The position numbers and the translations under genes are program-made. DNA of 64,000 bases from the NCBI GenBank assembly GCA_009781635.1, contig WQXU01000007.1, positions 47,724 through 111,723 of the forward strand, written 5' to 3'. The stretch comes from Treponema sp. (GTDB lineage Bacteria; Spirochaetota; Spirochaetia; Treponematales; Breznakiellaceae). The notes under the pieces are model-generated. The model had not been told where the DNA came from. It saw nothing but the letters and a program-made list of their open reading frames with translations, and ran no database searches. Within the stretch, counting starts at the first letter, position 1. Every line of letters starts with the position of its first letter. Shown here in pieces: positions 19,831 through 28,800 of this stretch.

Positions 19831-22800
19831 ATGAATGAAAAAAACATTTCTTCGGGAACAGTTGCAGAACTGCGAACACAGGAGTTTATTTCAAAGTTCT
19901 CAGTGCCGTTTACACAGCCTTATGATTTTGACGAGTTGATTGACAATGCGCTGTATGAATTGCGCGATTTTACCAAAACAGACAGAGCCATCATTCTGGA
20001 ATTTCAAGTTGATGGTTCTTTACTATGCACTTACGAGAGTGTTATTAACAAGGAAACCCCAAAAGTACTGGAGCGCTCACTTACCTATGATATGATGAAA
20101 CCTATTCTTGATGAGGCGGACAACACCGGCTGCTTCTACGAAAAACAGGCATCGCGGTATTTTCAAAGATATCCCACAACCGATTTAAACGAAAAGAGCT
20201 TTTGTTACATACCATTAAAAATAGGCGGTAACAGAGCCGGATACCTTGTGTTTTTCACAATGTTCAAGCAGGCAAACTGGGCAGAAGGCGAATTCCGGCT
20301 CGCTACAATGGCAGGTTCGATCATCGCCGGCGCTTACTCCAGAAAAAAAAGCGAAGAGATTCTTCATGCAGCTAACGAAGCGGAATTACGCACGCAGGAA
20401 TTTATGTCAGAGTTCTCGGTTCCATTTACACGCCCTTATGATTTTGATGATTTAATTGATAATGCGCTGTATGAATTGCGCGATTTTACCAAAACGGACA
20501 GGGCTATTGTACTGGAATTACAGCAGGACGGTTCGCTGCTTTGCACACATGAAGATGTTATTAATGAAAAAACACCGAAAGTAATCGGGCGATCACTCGC
20601 TTTCAAAATGATGAAACCGATCCTTGACAAAGCGGACAGAATCAGCTGCTTCTACGAAAAAGCAGCTTCCAGATTCTTTCAAAGATACCCATCCGCCGAT
20701 TTGGGAGAAAAAAGTTTTTGTTACATTCCTCTGACAATCGGCGGCAGCAGAGCCGGATATCTTGTCTTTTTTACAATGTTCGAAGAAGCAAACTGGGCGG
20801 AGGGAGAATTCCAGTTAGCCACAATGGCAGGTTCGATCATCGCAAGCGCGTATTCCCGTAAAAAGAGTGAAGATTTTTTAATCGCAGCTAACGAAGCGGA
20901 ATTACGCACGCAGAAATTTATATCGGAATTTTCCGTACCGTTTACACAATCCTATGATTTTGACGAATTGATCAACGATGCGCTTTATGAGTTACGTGAT
21001 TTTACCAGCACAGACAGAGCCATCATCCTGCAGTTTCAGCCGGATGATTCGCTTCTTTGTACCCATGAAGACGTTATCAACAAACAAACTCCAAAAGTAT
21101 TGGGGCGTTCACTTAGCTATAAAACCATGAAGCCTATTTTTGACAAAGCGGACAGAACAGGCTGCTTTTATGAAAAAGCGGCGTCACGTTTTTTTCACAG
21201 ATACCCGGATACCGATTTAGGCGAAAAAAGTTTTTGTTACATACCGCTTACAATCGGCGGCAACAGGGCAGGCTATCTTGTATTTTTTACAATGTTCGAA
21301 CAGGCAAACTGGGCGGAAGGCGAGTTCCGTCTTGCAACAATGGCGGGCTCAATTATTGCAGGCGCTTACTCAAGGAAAAAAACCGAAGATGTTTTATTTG
21401 CGGCAAGAGAAGCGGAGCTTCGTACGCAGGAATTTATTTCAAAGTTTTCTGTACCTTTCACCCAGCCTTATGACTTTGAAAAATTAATTGATAACGCGCT
21501 TTTTGAACTGCGTGATTTTACCAAAACAGACAGAGCAATCATTCTGGAATATATGCCTGACAATTTCCTGCACTGTACCCATGAAGACGTTATAAACAAT
21601 GAAACTCCAAGAGTATTGGGACGATCTCTGGAATACGAAGTAATGAAACCGATCCTTGATGAAGCAAACTCAATCGGCTGTTACTACGAAAAAGCGGCGG
21701 AGAAAGTTTTTGAAACACATCCCGGCACATCGCTGGAAGAAAAAAGTTTTTGCTATATTCCGCTCATGGTAGAAGGCACACGCGCAGGATACCTTGTTTT
21801 TGCCACAACATTTGAGCAGGCGGATTGGGCGCAGGGAGAGTTCCGTCTTGCAACAATGGCAGGTTCAATCCTTGCAGGAGCTTTTTCAAAACGCAAATCT
21901 GAAACCGCACTTAGAGAAGCGACACAAAAAGCTCAGCAGGCCAACGAAGCAAAGAGCCTATTCCTGTCCAACATGAGCCACGAAATACGCACGCCCATGA
22001 ACGCCATTATCGGAATGACTTATATCGGAAAATCTGCCGCTGATTTACAGCGCAAAGATTATTGCTTGTCAAAAATAGAAAACGCTTCGCAGCATTTGCT
22101 GGGTGTCATTAACGATATTCTGGATATGTCAAAGATTGAAGCAAATAAACTTGAATTATCATATGAAGAGTTTGAATTTGAAAAGATGCTTCAGCGCGTA
22201 GTTAACATCGCCGCGTTCCGCGCTGACGAAAAGAATCAAACAATTTCTGTACATATCGATAAATCAATACCGCGCACACTTATCGGCGATGACCAAAGGC
22301 TTGCGCAGGTAATTACAAATCTGCTTGGCAATGCAGTCAAGTTTACGCCCGAAAACGGTTCTATCATTCTTGATACCCGTCTTATCAAAAAAGAAGAAGC
22401 TCCGTTAAATGCAACGCAGTTTCCCGCGCAAAGTGCAACGCAGTTCCCCGCGCAAAGTGCAACGCAGTTCCCCGCGCAAAGTGCAACGCAGTTCCCCGCG
22501 CTGGAAGACGAGTACACTATACAGGTCACTGTTACCGACAGCGGTATAGGCATAAGTCCCGAACAGCAAAAGAAACTTTTTAAATCATTTCATCAGGCTG
22601 ATCTGGAAACTACACGTAAGTTTGGCGGCACAGGACTTGGGCTTGCTATTTCCAAAAGCATTGTGGAAATGATGGGCGGAAGCATCGGGCTTGAATCCGA
22701 ACTTGGAGAAGGATCAAAATTCTTTTTTACATTCAAGGCAAAACGAGGGATAAAAAGCATTCCAAACCTTTCCGAAATCGGCGTTAGCTGGGGTAATGTA

Positions 22801-23748
22801 TCCATAATGGCAATAGATGATGATCAATCTGTCCTTAATTATTTTACCGATGTTTTACACGGGTTTGGCAAGAAATGCGATATTGCTTTAAGCGGACAGG
22901 AAGCGCTGGCGCTTGTCGGCGTTAACGGCATGTACGATATTTATTTTATTGACTGGAAAATGCCGGATATGGACGGCATTAAACTGGCAAGCGAATTAAA
23001 AGCAAAATCCAAATCACCTGAACATACGATCATTATAATGATCTCCGCCGCCGAATGGAGCGGTGTTGCAGCCGATGCAAAAAAAGCAGGCGTTGATAAG
23101 TTCCTGTCCAAGCCGCTTTTCCCCTCTGCAATCGCCGATGCAATAAATGAGTCGATTGGAATAAACCGCACACAAGAAGAAGAAAGAGATGATTTCATGC
23201 ATATTTTTAAGGGATACAAAATCCTTTTGGCGGAAGATGTTGAAATCAACCGTGAAATAATTGAAGTATTGATAGAACCTACAATGCTCGAAATGGATTG
23301 CGCAGAAAACGGTTTAAAAGCAGTTGAGATGTTTGAGAAATCTCCGGATGCCTACGATTTGATCTTAATGGATGTACAAATGCCGGAGATTGACGGATAT
23401 GAAGCAACCAAAAGAATCAGAGCGATTGAAAAACAACTTATGGAAAAAAAGAGCACGAGTTTTACCGCATCTTGCAACGAAGTTCCCCGCGCATCTTGCA
23501 ACGAAGTTTCCCGCGCATCTTGCAACGAAGTTCCCCGCGCAAATTGCAACGCAGTTTCCCGCGCTGGTGAAACCCGAAGCAATAATAGAGATTTGCGCAA
23601 GCAAATTCCTATTATTGCAATGACAGCTAACGTTTTCCGTGAGGATATAGAGAAGTGCTTTGAAGCAGGAATGAACGGTCATATAGGTAAGCCTGTAGAT
23701 ATCGAAGAATTTATAAGTACGCTGCAAAAGTATCTTACCAAAGAGTAA
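19831..23748 (+). CDS. hybrid histidine kinase with four tandem GAF-like repeats, HisKA, HATPase and two REC domains
   Basis: Four about 170-aa repeats beginning AELRTQEFxSxFSVPFTxPYDF; NMSHEIRTPMNAIIGM; FGGTGLGLAISK; two receiver domains (IDWKMPDMDG, LMDVQMPEIDG). Confidence 0.9.
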   Translation: MNEKNISSGTVAELRTQEFISKFSVPFTQPYDFDELIDNALYELRDFTKTDRAIILEFQVDGSLLCTYESVINKETPKVLERSLTYDMMKPILDEADNTGCFYEKQASRYFQRYPTTDLNEKSFCYIPLKIGGNRAGYLVFFTMFKQANWAEGEFRLATMAGSIIAGAYSRKKSEEILHAANEAELRTQEFMSEFSVPFTRPYDFDDLIDNALYELRDFTKTDRAIVLELQQDGSLLCTHEDVINEKTPKVIGRSLAFKMMKPILDKADRISCFYEKAASRFFQRYPSADLGEKSFCYIPLTIGGSRAGYLVFFTMFEEANWAEGEFQLATMAGSIIASAYSRKKSEDFLIAANEAELRTQKFISEFSVPFTQSYDFDELINDALYELRDFTSTDRAIILQFQPDDSLLCTHEDVINKQTPKVLGRSLSYKTMKPIFDKADRTGCFYEKAASRFFHRYPDTDLGEKSFCYIPLTIGGNRAGYLVFFTMFEQANWAEGEFRLATMAGSIIAGAYSRKKTEDVLFAAREAELRTQEFISKFSVPFTQPYDFEKLIDNALFELRDFTKTDRAIILEYMPDNFLHCTHEDVINNETPRVLGRSLEYEVMKPILDEANSIGCYYEKAAEKVFETHPGTSLEEKSFCYIPLMVEGTRAGYLVFATTFEQADWAQGEFRLATMAGSILAGAFSKRKSETALREATQKAQQANEAKSLFLSNMSHEIRTPMNAIIGMTYIGKSAADLQRKDYCLSKIENASQHLLGVINDILDMSKIEANKLELSYEEFEFEKMLQRVVNIAAFRADEKNQTISVHIDKSIPRTLIGDDQRLAQVITNLLGNAVKFTPENGSIILDTRLIKKEEAPLNATQFPAQSATQFPAQSATQFPAQSATQFPALEDEYTIQVTVTDSGIGISPEQQKKLFKSFHQADLETTRKFGGTGLGLAISKSIVEMMGGSIGLESELGEGSKFFFTFKAKRGIKSIPNLSEIGVSWGNVSIMAIDDDQSVLNYFTDVLHGFGKKCDIALSGQEALALVGVNGMYDIYFIDWKMPDMDGIKLASELKAKSKSPEHTIIIMISAAEWSGVAADAKKAGVDKFLSKPLFPSAIADAINESIGINRTQEEERDDFMHIFKGYKILLAEDVEINREIIEVLIEPTMLEMDCAENGLKAVEMFEKSPDAYDLILMDVQMPEIDGYEATKRIRAIEKQLMEKKSTSFTASCNEVPRASCNEVSRASCNEVPRANCNAVSRAGETRSNNRDLRKQIPIIAMTANVFREDIEKCFEAGMNGHIGKPVDIEEFISTLQKYLTKE
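22411..22500 (+). repeat. 24-bp minisatellite array 1 (about 3.75 copies), in-frame
   Basis: gcaacgcagttccccgcgcaaagt repeated; encodes ATQFPAQS repeats. Confidence 0.95.
23467..23564 (+). repeat. 24-bp minisatellite array 2 (about 4 copies), in-frame but in a different reading frame
   Basis: tgcaacgaagttccccgcgcatct repeated; encodes SCNEVPRA repeats. Confidence 0.95.
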
Positions 23749-23793
23749 TTTTTATTATTTTTGAGCGTGTCAGAAACTAAATTATATTATTTC

Positions 23794-23857
23794 GTTTAAC
23801 GTTCTATATAAACAAGCTGCCCGAAAAAGAAAATGCTGCTTTTATTGTGTGTTATGT
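23794..23857 (+). other. attC-like site A
   Basis: GTTTAAC ... GTTATGT, 64 bp, imperfectly paired arms. Confidence 0.4.
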
Positions 23858-23870
23858 GCAGTAATTTTGC

Positions 23871-24212
23871 CTAATTTAGACTTAAAACCAGTCTTATCCC
23901 CAGTTCCACTTCTTCCATTATTTCCTTTTTTATTTTTATTATTTTTTTACTAAATCTGCTTCGATCTATTGCATATAATTGAGCTACTATTATTACAGAA
24001 TCATTCTTTAATTTAGAATCCTTTTTTCCAATATATACATTGCCAGGAGCGTCTAAAAGACGTAAATTTGTTGTTAATGGCAGTACAACAATAGTCTTTA
24101 TTTTACTTTCATTAAAACCATCGTCTTGTACAATTAATACCGGACGATTATTAGCAGGTTCACTGCCGTATGGAGGATCAAATTCGGCCCACCATATTTC
24201 ACCACGTATCAT
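23871..24212 (-). CDS. MazF/PemK-type toxin
   Basis: MIRGEIWWAEFDPPYGSEPANNRPVLIVQDDGFNESKIKTIVVLPLTTN. Confidence 0.9.
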   Translation of the reverse strand: MIRGEIWWAEFDPPYGSEPANNRPVLIVQDDGFNESKIKTIVVLPLTTNLRLLDAPGNVYIGKKDSKLKNDSVIIVAQLYAIDRSRFSKKIIKIKKEIMEEVELGIRLVLSLN

Positions 24213-24450
24213 TTTTTGTTAATTCTCTAATGGATTCAAGTCCGGCATTTGAAATAGGTTCAAATTCTTTATAATAATCGTCATTATCATATACCTCGTT
24301 TAATTTTTGAGTTATATATTTTCGATTATTTTTTTTGATGTATTCTACAATAGCATTTAAATATAATGCGCTTCTGGAAATACCCATAAAGTGAGCAGTT
24401 TCTTCTGCTTCCATATATACCCTATCAGGTATTGAAATTGCTGTTTTCAT
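24199..24450 (-). CDS. antitoxin (RHH/MazE-like) partner of MazF
   Basis: MKTAISIPDRVYMEAEETAHFMGISRSALYLNAIVEYIKK; overlaps toxin. Confidence 0.8.
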   Translation of the reverse strand: MKTAISIPDRVYMEAEETAHFMGISRSALYLNAIVEYIKKNNRKYITQKLNEVYDNDDYYKEFEPISNAGLESIRELTKNDTW

Positions 24451-24545
24451 ATATAAAGTATAACTAAAGTATAAATTTCTGTCAAGCTTTCGAGCGATTA
24501 CTTTTTATTAATTTTTTGATATTATTAAAAAAGGGAACTGCATAT

Positions 24546-25310
24546 ATGATACCTGGAAAATGTAAATTGTGCCAAAATGATAATGTTCTCCTGATGGAAT
24601 CACATATTATACCGGAATTTGCATATAAACCAGTATATGATAAGCATCATCGTTTTATTGATTTTTCAGAAGATCCAAGGACAGGGGTAAAATTTGCACA
24701 AAAAGGCATCAGGGAAAATTTATTATGCGGCAGCTGTGAAGTACTTTTAAGCAAACATGAAAAAATATTAAGTGATTTCACTTTGAACTTAAATCAAAAT
24801 AAAAATAACATCATCCATTTGTCTGATGAATTTCTTTTAAATACAAATATTAATTATGATTCGGTGAAACTGGCAGTACTATCAATAATTTTCAGATTGT
24901 CGGTTTCAAAGCTTCCGCAATACACTGGTTACGAATTAGGACCATTTGAACAGGAAATCAGAGATATTATATTACACGGCAGGCATATTGACAGGTATAA
25001 GTTTAGTATGCACATAAGTCCTGTAACACGTAATGGTATATATTATCCGGATTTAATAATGACTTACGAGAAACCATCGAAATATAAAAACATATACACA
25101 TTTTTATGTTTTATTATGTATGGACTTTTATTTGATGTAATGATTTCAAAAATTGATAAATGCGATTGCTGGCATTATTTTTCCTTAAGAGAAAAGGGTA
25201 AAATTATTATGCAAAATATTGAAATTAATAATGTAAATATTAAAGCTGATTTAATTAAACGTTTTAAAGATGAAGACATGATAAAACTTATTAGAAGGCT
25301 AAAAAAATGA
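24546..25310 (+). CDS. zinc-binding / HNH-like hypothetical protein
   Basis: MIPGKCKLCQNDNVLLMESHIIPEFAYKP...LLCGSCEVLLSKHE (CxxC...SHIIP...CxxC); ATG at 24546 preceded by aaaaaaggga. Confidence 0.5.
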   Translation: MIPGKCKLCQNDNVLLMESHIIPEFAYKPVYDKHHRFIDFSEDPRTGVKFAQKGIRENLLCGSCEVLLSKHEKILSDFTLNLNQNKNNIIHLSDEFLLNTNINYDSVKLAVLSIIFRLSVSKLPQYTGYELGPFEQEIRDIILHGRHIDRYKFSMHISPVTRNGIYYPDLIMTYEKPSKYKNIYTFLCFIMYGLLFDVMISKIDKCDCWHYFSLREKGKIIMQNIEINNVNIKADLIKRFKDEDMIKLIRRLKK

Positions 25311-25369
25311 TTTAAAAAATTATTAATATTTTTTAAATCATTTTTTTTGAGTTATGTTAGCGATATTTC

Positions 25370-25434
25370 TCCTAACGTTTAAGGTAACTGCCCAAGCCGC
25401 CGTCAGGCGGCGCAGCTGTTACCGCGCGTTATGT
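25370..25434 (+). other. attC-like site B (well-formed)
   Basis: TCCTAACGTTTAAGGTAACTGCCCAAGCCGCCGTCAGGCGGCGCAGCTGTTACCGCGCGTTATGT; TAACG/CGTTA, GGTAAC/GTTACC, TGC/GCA, GCCGCC/GGCGGC pairs with a GCT extrahelical bulge. Confidence 0.6.
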
Positions 25435-25463
25435 GAAGTTATGGCGCCTTTTTGCAATATTTT

Positions 25464-26627
25464 TTATTTATTACCTTTTGCTCTATTATGTGTTTTGCAT
25501 AACATTTGGCAATTTTTTACAATTGTTGCACCGCCTTTACTCCATGCGGTTACATGATCAGCATCCATTTCTGTCAGTTTCCATATTTTAGATTTATTTG
25601 AATCATGTCCTATAGCACAAAGCGGACAGTTTGAAATGCCTTTTTTCCCTGCGGCTTCTGTTTGTTTTGCATAAACACTATTTTTTGTTGCTTCATCAAA
25701 AATACGAATGTCAAGTAATTTCGTATCAGTCGAGCCGCCAAGTAAAAATTCAAATATTCCCCTGCGATTTTTAACATAAGGATCAGCATATAATTTTCTT
25801 AATTTTTTTGAAATCGCGTTAGGATCATAAGCGTTTTTATGATATTCTTCATAAAGTCTTCCCCATTCAAGCCCTTTCATTTCATTTTCAACATCTTTAA
25901 AAACAGCAGAAATCCAATCAATTACACTATTAAAATATGCTTTTATCTGGTTAATATTTTTATCATTTCTGTGCCTACCCATATAATCACCAACATTATC
26001 TTTACTAACCCAATTTAATGCACATTCCAAAAACTCTTGCCGATTAACACTGCCAGAAATATACATGCTCCATTTTTGTATATTGGAATTACGGCTATTG
26101 CTAAATTCCTCTTTACATAATGTTACAAAAGTTCCAGAATATACAGCATTAAGAAGTTCCTGGTTATTTAGCGGAACACCTGCAATATTTATTGTTTTAA
26201 ACCATTCTTTAATTTCTGTTTCTGTTCCTTCGCATTCATAAATTAATAATGGTGTTTCCATTATGATTTTTTGTTTATCGGAAGCAATACCGCTAAAATA
26301 TTGTTCCATTCCATTTTCGTCTTTAATTGCAAATTTTCCAGAAACATAACGTCCAATGCTTGTAATACGCTGCTGACCATCTAAAACTTCGAATTTATTG
26401 TCTGTTACTTTAACGAAATAAATAAGACCAATAGGATACTTTTTTAGGATTGAATTTATTACTGCAACATCTTTTTTACCATCTGCATAAATATAGTTTC
26501 TTTGATATTCAGGCTGTATAGTCAATCTGCCAGATAAGCCAAATAAACCTTTACCTTCAAGTTCGTTGTAAACAAACCCTTCGCATATATCTTTGATTGT
26601 AATATTTGTTTTAAGTGTTGTTTTCAC
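25464..26627 (-). CDS. DUF262 (DGQQR) + C-terminal HNH nuclease-like protein
   Basis: FEVLDGQQRITSIGRYVSG; CPLCAIGHD...MDADHVTAWSKGGATIVKNCQMLCKTHNRAKGNK; overlaps upstream methylase by 4 bp. Confidence 0.85.
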   Translation of the reverse strand: MKTTLKTNITIKDICEGFVYNELEGKGLFGLSGRLTIQPEYQRNYIYADGKKDVAVINSILKKYPIGLIYFVKVTDNKFEVLDGQQRITSIGRYVSGKFAIKDENGMEQYFSGIASDKQKIIMETPLLIYECEGTETEIKEWFKTINIAGVPLNNQELLNAVYSGTFVTLCKEEFSNSRNSNIQKWSMYISGSVNRQEFLECALNWVSKDNVGDYMGRHRNDKNINQIKAYFNSVIDWISAVFKDVENEMKGLEWGRLYEEYHKNAYDPNAISKKLRKLYADPYVKNRRGIFEFLLGGSTDTKLLDIRIFDEATKNSVYAKQTEAAGKKGISNCPLCAIGHDSNKSKIWKLTEMDADHVTAWSKGGATIVKNCQMLCKTHNRAKGNK

Positions 26628-27754
26628 TTTGGCTTTCCTTTTCTTTTAATAAAAATTCGAGCATAAATATTTTTTCCATTTATTAATGGTCTTGCATCTT
26701 TGCTTCCTAAAAAAGGTAAACCTACAATTTCTGCATTATATCCGGCAGATGAAGACATTCCCAAAATTTCAAACTGTTCTGGGCAGTATTTATCAAGTAA
26801 AGAAACTGGCACTCCCATGACACCATCATAATCGCTTGGAATAGCATCAACATAAGGCACTTCAATTGCATTATAATTATCATATTTTTGATATTCTTTT
26901 CCTCTTAGTTCTTTATGTTTACTATATCTTATATTATCTGCCATAGTCATTAATGACAGAGGTTCATGACGGCGGCCATGATCTACATTTGTAAACCAAC
27001 GAACACCGACAACTTTCTGGTAATAAATATTTTCACCCTTTTCATTTTTGCGTATTTCACCAGTAAATTTTTCTTTGTCAACTATATTTGCTGGTATTAT
27101 AAATTCTCGATCACCGCTAGTAATACTTGGGCCTAACCATACTTTAATACTTCTTATTAGCGGGAAGACTTCTTTATAAGTTATTGCGTTTATATTGCCA
27201 ATGATTATGAATTTTTTGCTTGCTTCCACAATCCACGCTAGAAACTCTCGAAAAAGCGAAAATGGAGGATTAGTAATAATAAAATCAGTTTCTTCACGGA
27301 GAGCTTTCACTTCGTCACTACGAAAATCGCCGTTGCCTTTTAAGCGAATTAAATGTTGTTTATCAGATAAAATCTCTTTGACATTCGGCAAATTAACAGT
27401 TGCAATTCCATTAAAATCAGGCGGATCAGTCAAAACTAACTTATGTGCTTTTCGTGTTGTTTTATTTTCTGACGTTTCATCATTAAACAGTGAAAGTTCT
27501 TTGTTAGAAATCTGCGATCCATCATAACATGTTGCAATGAGCTTTTTTAGCCCAAAATCTTTGAAACGAAGTGCAAAATATTTGAAAAAGTTACTTTCAT
27601 ATGGGTCATCGCAAGGGAGTAATATTGTTTTCCCGCGAAATACATCAGGATTATACTCCAAATAGGCATTCATTTCTTTTTCAATGTCATGAAATTGGGT
27701 ATAAAATTCATCATTTTTGACAATTTTTGCCTCTTTTTGAAATTTACTTGCCAT
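26624..27754 (-). CDS. EcoRI-type adenine-specific DNA methyltransferase
   Basis: KNDEFYTQFHDIEKEMNAYLEYNPDVFRGKTILLPCDDPYESNFFKYF; FIITNPPFSLFREF (NPPF motif). Confidence 0.85.
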   Translation of the reverse strand: MASKFQKEAKIVKNDEFYTQFHDIEKEMNAYLEYNPDVFRGKTILLPCDDPYESNFFKYFALRFKDFGLKKLIATCYDGSQISNKELSLFNDETSENKTTRKAHKLVLTDPPDFNGIATVNLPNVKEILSDKQHLIRLKGNGDFRSDEVKALREETDFIITNPPFSLFREFLAWIVEASKKFIIIGNINAITYKEVFPLIRSIKVWLGPSITSGDREFIIPANIVDKEKFTGEIRKNEKGENIYYQKVVGVRWFTNVDHGRRHEPLSLMTMADNIRYSKHKELRGKEYQKYDNYNAIEVPYVDAIPSDYDGVMGVPVSLLDKYCPEQFEILGMSSSAGYNAEIVGLPFLGSKDARPLINGKNIYARIFIKRKGKPK

Positions 27755-27888
27755 TTATTAACCCTATATTCCTATGATTTATGTTATATTATCATAATAA
27801 ATCATTATTTTCAATTGGCAAATTTTGACATTTTTCTGTAAATTTTGATGTTTTTTGTTTAATTTTAACTTTTCTGCGCCATAATTTC

Positions 27889-28064
27889 GCCTAACGTTCT
27901 GGTTGTATATGACGGTTTGGCAACCCGAATAAGCGAAACCGTAGGTTTTGCAGGGTTGCCAAACTTTGGCGTAGACAAAACCGCACAAAGGGCTTCGCCC
28001 GACTGCTGTTTTTCATAGCCCGAGCCGCCCTCTGGCGGCGAAGCATATAAAAATTCTCTTAGGC
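27889..28064 (+). other. attC-like / palindromic intergenic element C
   Basis: starts GCCTAACG, ends cTTAGGCG; inner gtttggcaaccc/gggttgccaaac and gccgcc/ggcggc stems. Confidence 0.35.
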
Positions 28065-28332
28065 GACGTTTTCATGCTTTATAAAATAATAATACTATAT
28101 TTGATTTCATTATTTTATCTATTTTTAAAATCTATAAATTTAAACAAGAAATCTAAATCCTCATTTTTCGTTATGTATTCCATTTCAAAATTCAGCGATG
28201 ACGATCCAGCTTGACATAATAACTTACTTTTTTCTCTATCTGGAATATTTAACTTATCAAAATTGTCTAAATCTTTTCTTGTAAATTGAAATACAACATT
28301 AAAGAAGCTATCCCATATATAGATCAAGAAAA

Positions 28333-28722
28333 TTATTCTTTTTTTTTCTTTACATTACATATCCAGTACTGCTTGTCTTTGGGATAAACCCAATCTATTT
28401 TCAACCCCATTTCATTTATCAATATTTCCGACAAGTTGATAAAAACGGGATAACTATCTTTAAGGATTTTAATTAATACTTCATTTGTGGGGAATATTGA
28501 TAAATCTGTTAATAATGGTTTTAATTCATATTTTTCTATGAATTCAATAGTTTTTAACAAATCTGTTAACTCTTTTCTCACCTTTATATCTAATATGATT
28601 GGGACAGGTGTATCTATTGTTTTAAATTGTTTTTTAATACTTTCTGTAATATCAAGCTTATTCAAATTTCTCAAATGATTCTCTGTAAGAAAAAATCTTA
28701 CCAAAAAATAAGTATTATACAC
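28333..28722 (-). CDS. hypothetical protein paralogous to the C-terminus of the pentapeptide protein
   Basis: LLTDLSIFPTNEVLIKILKDSYPVFINLSEILINEMGLKID versus LLTDPTIPPSDELLGISLGDSYTIFNELSTKLINEMGFILK. Confidence 0.6.
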   Translation of the reverse strand: MYNTYFLVRFFLTENHLRNLNKLDITESIKKQFKTIDTPVPIILDIKVRKELTDLLKTIEFIEKYELKPLLTDLSIFPTNEVLIKILKDSYPVFINLSEILINEMGLKIDWVYPKDKQYWICNVKKKKE

Positions 28723-28800
28723 CGAAATGTAAAAAACATTTTTCTTGTTTTTTTTTGCTTTATATAGCCATAAATTTATGTCGGCAAAATTACAAAATTC

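Noticed and set aside
22236-22553. Antisense ORF rich in CAGNCVAL repeats
   Set aside because: Only the complementary frame of the 24-bp minisatellite within the kinase gene.
22411-23564. CRISPR array
   Set aside because: Repeat units are directly contiguous with no unique spacers, are in-frame in a gene, and no cas genes are present.
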